Below, in pieces: positions 15,738 through 23,457 of a stretch of 46,305 bases of DNA. A model generated the notes under the pieces. The model had not been told where the DNA came from. It did not search any database and saw only the letters and a program-made list of their open reading frames with translations. This stretch comes from Lachnospiraceae bacterium (GTDB taxonomy: Bacteria > Bacillota > Clostridia > Lachnospirales > Lachnospiraceae), in assembly GCA_009774175.1 (NCBI GenBank), contig VSNG01000030.1, forward strand, positions 1 to 46,305, in the 5' to 3' direction. The position numbers were made by a program, and so were the translations under genes. Numbering within the stretch: the first letter of the stretch is position 1; each line of letters begins with the position of its first letter.

Positions 15738-17281
15738 GAAACCGTTTCCTTCTTTTCCTCTTCTGCTTTTTTCTGCTCTTTCTCCGCTTCTATGTACTGC
15801 ATTAATCGTTGTTCCGTTGCCTCCAGTAACCCCTCCAGTACCTTGATCCTAAGCTTGTCCCCCTTGAAATCTTCAATCACTATATCCACACCTGTATTTT
15901 CTAAACTGTACGATATTGGCTGCATTGATAACCCTCCTTTATGAAAAAAGTATATGGTTTCAGGCTTTAGGTTTTCATAGACGTCCATTTCCCGCCTTTT
16001 TATTTTTCTGATTTCCACAGGATACGCGTAATCCCATATTTTTTTGTAATAGTAATCATAGAACATAAAGCTTTGTCCGCTGTTTAAAAACAAAAATATG
16101 GAATTTTCCGCCTTTTCATCAATCATCCTGCATAAATCGTAAGGTCTTATATCCAGCTTATCGAGTTTATCACATACGATGAAGCTCTCCTTGGAAACAG
16201 CTTTCAGCTCATCCATGGAATCCACAATTTCATATTTATAAGTTAGTTTCATATTATCAACTATTGCCCTGTTAACTCCCATAAAAACCAGCTTTTTTGT
16301 CGATTGGCAGTTGTTTTCATAGATATGAACCGCCGCAAAATATCTATGTACAAAATAAAATTCCTTTTCGTAATAAGAAAATTGATAATTAAATGTAACA
16401 ACCTCCTGAAACTGATTTCTGATAGCCCGAATCCCAGTAGATGTAACCGTGGCCAGACATTCCGGTCTTTTGGAAAACACAAGCGGCAGCAGCTCCGAAG
16501 GGAATTTTTCTCTGATCACCTTACAATTCTCTATTAAATCTTCATAATACATCAAATCATCCGGGTGCGGTTTTATAATCAAATTTGTGTTCTTAAAATA
16601 ATAATCAAATATAACCTGATACAAATAAATCTGTTCTTCCCACTCCAAAAGCGCCAAATTTGCCAGATGTTCTGTCAAAAATACTACATTCTTTTTTTCA
16701 CCGTTCACTTCAACGTCTTTCAGATCCGTAAATACAGCTATGATATCCGCCTTATGATCCAGTTTATTTAACTCCTGTATTACGTCAAAATGTTCGGCTT
16801 TAGCATTAATATAACCCTCGCGCTGGTGGTTCATGTTGCAGATACATTTTACGATATCCGAATTTTCACCGTTGAAAAGACCGTACTCTAAATCCTTATC
16901 AATCCATTGCGTATCTGCATTAACTTTCTCCAATATTTCGGGCTGACTGATGGCTCCCGCTCCGTCTTCCATAAAAATAAAAGGAATGTTGTGTTCACAC
17001 AGATATATGCCGAACCAGGTATGGGCGCATGCGACATATATTTCCGTAAAATCATCAATTTTATATCCCCTGTTTTGTAACTCATCAATGCCGGCCGTTT
17101 TTTGCGGTCCATAAATAATAATGTCATTAAAGTATTTTACTAATAGATTGTATCTGTCTCCCAGTCGCGTTTTTGTCAAATCGCGCATTAATAAAACTGC
17201 TTTTTGATCACAATGGTGCATCGTTTTATATACAATACACACTAATAACTGATAAATCGAAACCGCATGGTATAAAATCAT
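15734..17281 (-). CDS. CMP-sugar-dependent transferase, GT52/polysialyltransferase-like
   Basis: About 515 residues. Numbered from the upstream GTG (17290), it carries the three motifs of bacterial GT52/GT38 sialyltransferases: Asp/Glu-Glu/Asp-Gly as EDG (108-110), His-Pro in IIKPHPDD (242-243), and a Ser/Thr motif in TSTGIRAI (283-290). The N-terminal ILYHAVSIYQLL is typical of the family's first strand. The C-terminal ~180 residues are extra and end in a Lys/Glu-rich coiled-coil-like tail. ATG 17281 (GGTGGA 4 bases upstream) is preferred; GTG 17290 is possible. With the CMP-transferase and aldolase next to it, the donor is probably a CMP-ulosonate. The DNA is AT-rich. Confidence 0.75.
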   Translation of the reverse strand: MILYHAVSIYQLLVCIVYKTMHHCDQKAVLLMRDLTKTRLGDRYNLLVKYFNDIIIYGPQKTAGIDELQNRGYKIDDFTEIYVACAHTWFGIYLCEHNIPFIFMEDGAGAISQPEILEKVNADTQWIDKDLEYGLFNGENSDIVKCICNMNHQREGYINAKAEHFDVIQELNKLDHKADIIAVFTDLKDVEVNGEKKNVVFLTEHLANLALLEWEEQIYLYQVIFDYYFKNTNLIIKPHPDDLMYYEDLIENCKVIREKFPSELLPLVFSKRPECLATVTSTGIRAIRNQFQEVVTFNYQFSYYEKEFYFVHRYFAAVHIYENNCQSTKKLVFMGVNRAIVDNMKLTYKYEIVDSMDELKAVSKESFIVCDKLDKLDIRPYDLCRMIDEKAENSIFLFLNSGQSFMFYDYYYKKIWDYAYPVEIRKIKRREMDVYENLKPETIYFFHKGGLSMQPISYSLENTGVDIVIEDFKGDKLRIKVLEGLLEATEQRLMQYIEAEKEQKKAEEEKKETVS

Positions 17282-17298
17282 CACATCCACCCAAATCC

Positions 17299-19380
17299 CT
17301 ATTTGATTATATCTGCATAGGTTTCCTTTCTCCCTTTTGCGTTTCCGCCTACAATATTTTTCTCTACGACAATATCTTTGAAATACTTTCTTAATACCGC
17401 TTTGTTTCTGGCTATGATTTCAAAAGGTCTGAACGCTTCACTGCCAGATATATTTTCAAAAATATATCTGTCTTTTCGAAAAGTTTGTGTAAAGTCATTA
17501 CAAAAATCCACAATCCCGGTCGAAATTTCACCAGTCGCTTCGTAATTTTCATTTTCAGGCGGGTCAAAAAGGAATTTCTCTTTCTTATCTATACCGGCAA
17601 ATCTTGCGTGCGGCGCCTGCGTTAAAAACTCAAATGCCAGATTAGCCGCGCCATCGCTGTTGTGCCTCCCGTACATCGACGTATAGCAGTCATTATTCAC
17701 AGTCTCGGAGAACAGATAGCAATGTACCGATTCGTCATATACAAAGCCTCTGTTATTTGCATAGACCCTGTCTGCCATAAACACGTTTACCCTGACAGCG
17801 TTATCCGTCAGCGATTCAATCAGATATTTCAGATTCATCAAGCCGTATCCATTAGAGGAAGCGTCCACTATTCCTATTGTTTCAGCGCTTCCAATCTCCG
17901 CCAAAAGCAGCTTGCAGAATGCTTTTTTACCAGCCTCATATGTTTGCTGTATTTGATCCCAGTAATATAACAGACATTGCTTCAGGTTTTTCAACACGGA
18001 ATCATTCAGCTCCTGCCTTTCATCCAAATTGAACTTTACCAAATTAATATTATCTATTTCAAATATCCTTAAAAAATAGCCAATACTGACGGATTCGGCG
18101 GAATTAGCGGCTTTAATTTTTACAACCCGTTCAAAAAAGTCCTCAAAATTTCTATCTGCGACGCAATATTTCATTAAGGCCACTCTGGACCAATACAGAT
18201 AAGCTGATTCGACCGAACCGCATATTTTATCATAAACTTTTTTATAGACATAACCGTCTCTGGCAACAAACAATAATTTATCTATCTTTTTATCTCTTAC
18301 AAACCGATCAATCCACTTCATATAGCCCAAAACATATATACCGCCATATGCATATCCATATTGATAGAAAAAGGAATGATTCTTTACGCCATTATAAAGT
18401 TTGCATTCAATAAGTCCCAAATAACTGCCCTTCAATACTTCTGCCATTCTAACATTATTCAGCGTTTCCGAAACCTGATGTACATTTTTATAATAGGCAG
18501 TATACAGCCCCTCCTTTTGCGCCCTGTCAATATCAGATATCATGTTGTCGCCGACATGGCAGATACTTTTATCTGCATAATCCGATTTAACGATATGAAA
18601 CAAGTTTCTTCCGTTACTGTTTTTACTGCATTCATAATCGCAGGATACATATATCCGATCAAACCCCTCATATCCGCATCCAGATAAAAGCTTAATCATA
18701 ATTTCCCTGGGCAAATACATATCGGATGTTGCAATTATTCTTTTACCCTGGTTTTTCAATATTTTAAATACTTGGAGCATATAGGGATTGGCAAAACAGT
18801 AATCCATTTCCGCCTGTATTTCTTCGTTTAATCCCTCCTCATATGCAATGTTGGTGCGCCGCTCAATTTCATGGTAAATGTCATATATGGTAATTTCTCT
18901 TGATCCTATTCTCCGATACTTTTCATCCCGAAGTTCTTTTTCAATTTCTGTTCTCACTCTATAAAAGCTAAATGCAAATCCTTCAAAATTCAGTCTTTTT
19001 CCAATAATATGAAATAAATCGCTTGGTTTCTTGAATGGCCGGAGCAATAATGTATCAAATATATCAAAGGATATTACTTCATAATTAAGCAGCTGCATTG
19101 CCAACTGATGCGGTTTTATCCTTTCGAATGCAAAAGCATCGGTATTACAAAAGCTCCGCGACGATTCACCCCCGCTTTTGGCTTCATATCCATCTTTTTT
19201 TCGGTTTAGTATTTTATATGCCAGATTCAGCCGCAGTAAAAAGATCCATTCTAAGACTCTGTTTCTCCTGCCCTTTTTCTGAAAATTAATTTTGATGTAA
19301 TTATCGTATTCTTCCTTTATATATCCATTTTTAACCACAAAAATTCCATATAGCTTTGTATCTGCGAACGAAATGTTCAT
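17299..19380 (-). CDS. HAD-like protein of the COG5610 type
   Basis: A 693-residue protein. The HAD motif I is EVISFDIFDTLLLRPFKKPS (about residue 105), with RIIATSDMYLPREIM as motif II and HVGDNMISDIDRA as the late acidic motif. A C-terminal domain follows that begins IDKLLFVARDGYVYKKVYDK. This pattern is typical of the large HAD proteins (COG5610) that sit in capsule and teichoic-acid-like clusters with glycosyltransferases; their reaction is not settled. It overlaps the upstream radical SAM gene by 4 bases. A paralog lacking normal HAD motifs is encoded at 21001-22851. The gene is AT-rich compared with the distal GT2 genes. Confidence 0.8.
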   Translation of the reverse strand: MNISFADTKLYGIFVVKNGYIKEEYDNYIKINFQKKGRRNRVLEWIFLLRLNLAYKILNRKKDGYEAKSGGESSRSFCNTDAFAFERIKPHQLAMQLLNYEVISFDIFDTLLLRPFKKPSDLFHIIGKRLNFEGFAFSFYRVRTEIEKELRDEKYRRIGSREITIYDIYHEIERRTNIAYEEGLNEEIQAEMDYCFANPYMLQVFKILKNQGKRIIATSDMYLPREIMIKLLSGCGYEGFDRIYVSCDYECSKNSNGRNLFHIVKSDYADKSICHVGDNMISDIDRAQKEGLYTAYYKNVHQVSETLNNVRMAEVLKGSYLGLIECKLYNGVKNHSFFYQYGYAYGGIYVLGYMKWIDRFVRDKKIDKLLFVARDGYVYKKVYDKICGSVESAYLYWSRVALMKYCVADRNFEDFFERVVKIKAANSAESVSIGYFLRIFEIDNINLVKFNLDERQELNDSVLKNLKQCLLYYWDQIQQTYEAGKKAFCKLLLAEIGSAETIGIVDASSNGYGLMNLKYLIESLTDNAVRVNVFMADRVYANNRGFVYDESVHCYLFSETVNNDCYTSMYGRHNSDGAANLAFEFLTQAPHARFAGIDKKEKFLFDPPENENYEATGEISTGIVDFCNDFTQTFRKDRYIFENISGSEAFRPFEIIARNKAVLRKYFKDIVVEKNIVGGNAKGRKETYADIIK

Positions 19381-20588
19381 CTTTTTCTCCTCTTTAAATT
19401 TTTCGCATACTCCTCATATCTACTGATCCATGAGGAAATATCATCTTTTTCCTCTCCAGACGTTTTCCATGGATACATCTTAATTTCTCCGCAGAATCTG
19501 CATATATCAAGACATCCTTTTACCTTATTTGTAAAAGAAATCATATTTAAGTTCTTATCATACAAATCAAAAACGCTTTTATTAACATCAAATTTTTCCT
19601 CAAAATGTTCGTTGAAAACCTGCGCGCCATATGGGAAATAGCAGGAGGAGAATGTACCATTTTTGACAACATGGCAAACCTTGGAACCACATCCCGCATG
19701 TCTTTTTGCGGCATTATGATCTCCCTGTAACTCATACCTTTTGAAAAAAAACTCAACAGGGGCAACCGAATATTTTATTCCTTTATTGCGAAGCCGTTCT
19801 TCTATCTTATCTAAAATTTTCATTGTCGGCGGATAGCCGGAAATTCTAAATGTACAGTCATTCTCTCTTACCGCATCCAATACTTTATCTGAAATTGATG
19901 GAAGTAAAATTCCGTTAGTTCCAACCTCAAGTTCAGATTTTGGAAAAGCTTTTCTCACAATATTTATTATTTCATCCAGCTGGGGATGGAGCAAAGTTTC
20001 TCCACCCCACAACCCAATATTTTCAATATGCTCTGTCAATTCCTGCAGCCGGCATACATCTTTTGCAAATTGTTGAACAGAATATTTATTTTCCTCTTTT
20101 ACCAGCGGCGAAAAATGCGAACACAGTGCGCAATTCAAATTGCATTTATCTGTAATATCAAATTGTATGAGATTTATTCGTCCTCCACTGTTCATAGGAG
20201 AAAAACACTCAACAATCTTCTTTTCCGCCTCTTCCCTTGCAAATTCAAAAAAATAGTGCGGAGCCTCAAAACATTTATCCAGACTTTTTTCAATTTTCAA
20301 ATTCTTTTCAAAAGAAGTCGTTCCACAGCTGTCAGCAAATAATATGCCGGAAATATATCCCTGCAGCAGCATAATCTGCGCCGTAGCCAAATCTTGCAGG
20401 AAGTTTTTACCCCCCCCCCTCAGAAATTTGCAATGCTTTAAACTGCTATTCTCCAGTAAAGAATAAATATAGTCCACATCGTTCTGTCTCTGTCCTATCA
20501 CATAAATTGTCCTTTTTTTGCGAAGCCAGTTTTTTGCCTGCTTTATAATTTGCCGCCTGCATTCTTCCTTTGTCCTTGCTTTTCCCAT
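19377..20588 (-). CDS. Radical SAM protein, first gene of the polysaccharide operon
   Basis: About 403 residues from ATG 20588 (AGGGTGGAA just upstream; an in-frame ATG at 20609 is less well placed). The radical SAM site is DKCNLNCALCSHFSP, Cys-x3-Cys-x2-Cys at about 149, 153 and 156, followed by GLWGGETLLHP as the SAM-contact region. Extra Cys near the C terminus (CGSKVCHV, CLDICRFCGEIK) could hold an auxiliary cluster. The N-terminal ~130 residues are a separate domain of unknown type. A G10 tract falls at about residue 57-60. No peptide substrate is visible nearby, so it probably acts on a sugar or on a surface protein. Confidence 0.82.
   Translation of the reverse strand: MGKARTKEECRRQIIKQAKNWLRKKRTIYVIGQRQNDVDYIYSLLENSSLKHCKFLRGGGKNFLQDLATAQIMLLQGYISGILFADSCGTTSFEKNLKIEKSLDKCFEAPHYFFEFAREEAEKKIVECFSPMNSGGRINLIQFDITDKCNLNCALCSHFSPLVKEENKYSVQQFAKDVCRLQELTEHIENIGLWGGETLLHPQLDEIINIVRKAFPKSELEVGTNGILLPSISDKVLDAVRENDCTFRISGYPPTMKILDKIEERLRNKGIKYSVAPVEFFFKRYELQGDHNAAKRHAGCGSKVCHVVKNGTFSSCYFPYGAQVFNEHFEEKFDVNKSVFDLYDKNLNMISFTNKVKGCLDICRFCGEIKMYPWKTSGEEKDDISSWISRYEEYAKNLKRRKR
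20410..20419. repeat. C10/G10 homopolymer in the radical SAM gene
   Basis: Ten C on + encode Arg-Gly-Gly-Gly-Lys at about residues 57-61 of the radical SAM protein. Gaining or losing one base would truncate the protein before its iron-sulfur site. Confidence 0.9.
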
Positions 20589-20628
20589 TTCCACCCTTCT
20601 CCCTGACATATTTTTACTCACTTTTACA

Positions 20629-20697
20629 ATTATATTAGTTTCCATTGCTATTTTCAATAGCATTTTGTATTATATTAGCTATCGCTTTGTACTCCAA
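20629..20697 (-). promoter_or_regulatory. Operon promoters with palindromic operator
   Basis: Two promoter candidates on - precede the start at 20588. The nearer is TTGAAA (20652-20657), 17 bases, TATAAT (20629-20634). Its -35 box lies inside the perfect palindrome TGCTATTTTCAATAGCA (20646-20662, 7-base arms). The farther is TTGGAG (20692-20697), 17 bases, TATAAT (20669-20674), which would place the palindrome at its transcription start. The same element with the same spacing precedes the operon starting at 24906. A dimeric regulator binding here would control both starts. Confidence 0.75.
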
Positions 20698-20743
20698 CTT
20701 CTTCAAAAACCACATCCGCAATAATATTCCAATTCATACAGCT

Positions 20744-20845
20744 CTACCGCTTTTTCATATATTTTGGGGACGCGCTGTTGATCTGATCTGCAAACCTGAA
20801 ATTATCTTCCAGATAATCGGACTGATACGCATCTGCTTTTCCCAT
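20744..20845 (-). pseudogene. N-terminal scrap of an Rpn/YhgA-like nuclease
   Basis: A 33-codon fragment (MGKADAYQSDYLEDNFRFAD and 13 more residues) resembles the start of Rpn-family PD-(D/E)XK recombination-promoting nucleases. It stops at a TAG, with nothing recognisable after it. It sits just upstream of the operon promoters. The remaining 20846-21000 shows no gene. Confidence 0.45.
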
Positions 20846-21000
20846 TCCCGGTTTCTTCCCTTATGTCTGATTTCATATAAGGGACTCGTTAAAAATGCTT
20901 GATGTGTCACAGACGTGATATCAGAATTTCAGACTCACTGATATGTTTGCAATTATCATAGCATATTTGTTTTTATATTTTGTAATGAAAAGTTTCTGTC

Positions 21001-22851
21001 TTATTCAAATCCATTAATCGCATTTATCTCTTCCCTGTAATTTTCAAAGAGCCAGGAACAGAGCTTTTTGTTCTTCAACGTATAATACAGCGGCGTATAC
21101 GCGTCCCTGGCCAAAACCCTGAAACCGCATTGCCGCCGGATCGGCGCAAACTTCTCAGCAAAATCAGAGATTCCCCTGTGAATCTCCTGAATGGCATACA
21201 CATTTTCATTTTTTCGCCCGTACAGGAAAACCGTTTCCCCTTTTTCCCCCAGGGTGTAGCGCAGCAGAGTATCTTTTGGCGAGGAAAACAAAAGCTCTGT
21301 ACAAAGGATCTCCTGATAGTCCATCTGCTCCCCATTCCTGCTGCCCGGCGAACGCCACTTATCGTTTTCAAAGGCATAAACATTGATCATATCCTTTCTG
21401 ATATAATCCTGCACCACAACCTCCGGCGCCGCGCCTATCATGGCGCCCGTCACCCGCACATCCATACCGCACTTTTTTTCCATAAAATACTTTAAATAAA
21501 TAATAGATTTCCCATGCCATCCCAGATCCACCACGCATATATTGTGGTGTCCCCGGCACAGTTGTCCGTAATACTGCGCCGCCGCCTCACAGGAAGTCTG
21601 AAAATGGGCCGCGATCTCCCCCTTATGCCTTAACAGAAACTGTTTAAACGCTTCATACCGTTCCTCATTCAGGATATCCGTTTTATCCAGCTCTTCGTCC
21701 GGCAGGCGGCTTTCCATAAAATCCAGTCCGCATTCCCTTAAAACCGCCGCTATGGTGTTATCGCAATTTCTGCGCGCCATCCGGGGTTTTATATTCTTGT
21801 CGATATACTCTTCCGGGTAATCCCCGAAAATCAGTTCAAAAGAGGCAAATCTGGAAAACGCCAGATATGCCGACTCATGTTTTGCATAATGTCTCTGATA
21901 TATTTTCTGCATGATATCCCCGTCGCGGGCCACAAAAAGAAATAAGTCAATATTTTTTCTGTCCGCCAGGTCATTCAGCCATTGGCAAAAGCCGCAGGTC
22001 AGAATACCGCCACAGGTCGTTCCGTACTCATAAAATATCGACTTTTCCCGCTCATCGCCGTGGAGCAGCAGATTGCCGATCCGATCCGTCAGACAGGTCA
22101 CCGCATTATGGTCATAGTAAGTCCGATAAGGGTTTCCCAGGTGATGTATGTTTCGATATAAATGTACCGCTCCCCATTCGTCCTGCGCACAAGCCTGTGC
22201 CTCGGCCGTCACGCGAACCGCTTCCTTTTTATCGCCCGGAAAAAAATCTCCGTGATATCCGTGCTCTCTGAGTAAAGACATCACAAATTGATCATCATAA
22301 TCCGAATTATTATAAAAACAGATGTTTTTCCCCCTATCCCGCAGCGTCTTCCAGAGCGTATGCATCACCGCATTATCCAGCGTAACCTTTTTCACGGCTA
22401 AATGCAGTGTCGAAAAGTCATCTGACGCACTGTCCACCCAAAAACTGCCGCCGTATTCGGATATCCCCGGATGCAGCGCCTCGCACTCGCAAAGCGCCCG
22501 CATCTGAAACGCATCCAATCCGGTGCACAACAGCACATCCCACACGTCGAACACAATGTTTTCCGCCATTTCAAGCCGCTCTTCCATCTTCTCCAGAGAC
22601 GACTGTCTGGAATATCTGCTTTCCGGGAAAGGCCGGGTGCACAGTCTTTTTTCAAATTCCCGCAAGGACGATCTGTGCAAAATCCCATACCGCAGATATA
22701 ATCCTGCAACCATTTTTGCCCTTTTCCTGTGATCCTCTATCCTGCCGCAGATCTGATTATAGCGCGCCATTTCCTCGACAATGACAGGGTTTTTTTCAAT
22801 CAGGCAGGCGTTAAACCATTGATTCAGCTTAGATAAAAATTTTTTCACCAT
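21001..22851 (-). CDS. COG5610-like protein with degenerate HAD motif
   Basis: A 616-residue paralog of the protein at 17299-19380. The C-terminal domain matches well (IDLFLFVARDGDIMQKIYQR against IDKLLFVARDGYVYKKVYDK, then ESAYLAFSRFASFELI against ESAYLYWSRVALMKYC). The HAD motif I is altered to IVFDVWDVLLCT (Asp kept, Thr replaced by Val), and the later motifs are hard to find, so the HAD half may be inactive while the C-terminal half keeps its role. It is last in the three-gene unit from 24906, 26 bases after the SH3 gene. Codons are richer in G+C than in the paralog. Confidence 0.7.
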   Translation of the reverse strand: MVKKFLSKLNQWFNACLIEKNPVIVEEMARYNQICGRIEDHRKRAKMVAGLYLRYGILHRSSLREFEKRLCTRPFPESRYSRQSSLEKMEERLEMAENIVFDVWDVLLCTGLDAFQMRALCECEALHPGISEYGGSFWVDSASDDFSTLHLAVKKVTLDNAVMHTLWKTLRDRGKNICFYNNSDYDDQFVMSLLREHGYHGDFFPGDKKEAVRVTAEAQACAQDEWGAVHLYRNIHHLGNPYRTYYDHNAVTCLTDRIGNLLLHGDEREKSIFYEYGTTCGGILTCGFCQWLNDLADRKNIDLFLFVARDGDIMQKIYQRHYAKHESAYLAFSRFASFELIFGDYPEEYIDKNIKPRMARRNCDNTIAAVLRECGLDFMESRLPDEELDKTDILNEERYEAFKQFLLRHKGEIAAHFQTSCEAAAQYYGQLCRGHHNICVVDLGWHGKSIIYLKYFMEKKCGMDVRVTGAMIGAAPEVVVQDYIRKDMINVYAFENDKWRSPGSRNGEQMDYQEILCTELLFSSPKDTLLRYTLGEKGETVFLYGRKNENVYAIQEIHRGISDFAEKFAPIRRQCGFRVLARDAYTPLYYTLKNKKLCSWLFENYREEINAINGFE

Positions 22852-22876
22852 ATACCGACCCTACTCCCCGAAACCA

Positions 22877-23413
22877 TTAATCCCGCTCATTTCTGTCCGC
22901 CCCCTTCGCGCCGTTTCCTGCGGCGGAAATAATACCCGTTGCAAAGACCCCCAGCACCAGCAGTATAATCACAGCTCCCCATATTCGGGAACGTCTTACT
23001 TCCGTCCGCTGACGCTCTACTTCTTCCACAACCAGCTTTCCTTCCGCCTCCTCGACCGCAAACTCTTCATCCAGCGCCTCCACATCCAGCTCTATCTCCG
23101 CCACCTGTTCCCTGCGCACATAACCTGTCAGATCCTGATATCTGACACGATACCACCCGTCCGCCGTCTGTTCCGTCACATAAATATGATCCCCGTCATG
23201 ATAGCTGATCGTCACAGCCGCATTTTCATCCGGCTCCTCTCTGGCGTCCACTGCTCCTACCGCTGTCACAATTCGACTATATTCCGTAGTCATATTCTCC
23301 TCTGAAACTTCCCCGCTTAAATCCGCTTCATTTGCCTGAGCAGAAAACGATACTACCGGGCATAGCAGAATGCCAAAGCCTATAATTATGGCAGTCAGTG
23401 CCCGTCTTCCCAT
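22877..23413 (-). CDS. Membrane-anchored extracellular SH3-domain protein
   Basis: About 178 residues from ATG 23413, which has AGGAG 8 bases upstream and gives a normal signal sequence (MGRRALTAIIIGFGILLCPV). An in-frame ATG at 23461 overlaps the upstream stop by 4 bases and would add 16 residues. A bacterial SH3 domain (ARE...AVTISYHDGDHIYVTEQTAD, GWYRVRYQDLTGYVRREQV) occupies about residues 57-105. A Glu/Val-rich stretch comes next, then a single membrane helix (IWGAVIILLVLGVFATGIIS) and a short basic tail. Such proteins sit on the outside of the membrane and often bind peptidoglycan. Confidence 0.82.
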   Translation of the reverse strand: MGRRALTAIIIGFGILLCPVVSFSAQANEADLSGEVSEENMTTEYSRIVTAVGAVDAREEPDENAAVTISYHDGDHIYVTEQTADGWYRVRYQDLTGYVRREQVAEIELDVEALDEEFAVEEAEGKLVVEEVERQRTEVRRSRIWGAVIILLVLGVFATGIISAAGNGAKGADRNERD

Positions 23414-23457
23414 ATGCAATACTCCTTTTTTATGCCATATTTTCCCTATCCGCCAAC

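Noticed and set aside
20645..20902. 85-codon + strand frame upstream of the operon
   Set aside because: It lies over the promoter/operator region and over the nuclease-like scrap on the other strand. It has no ribosome site and no domain.
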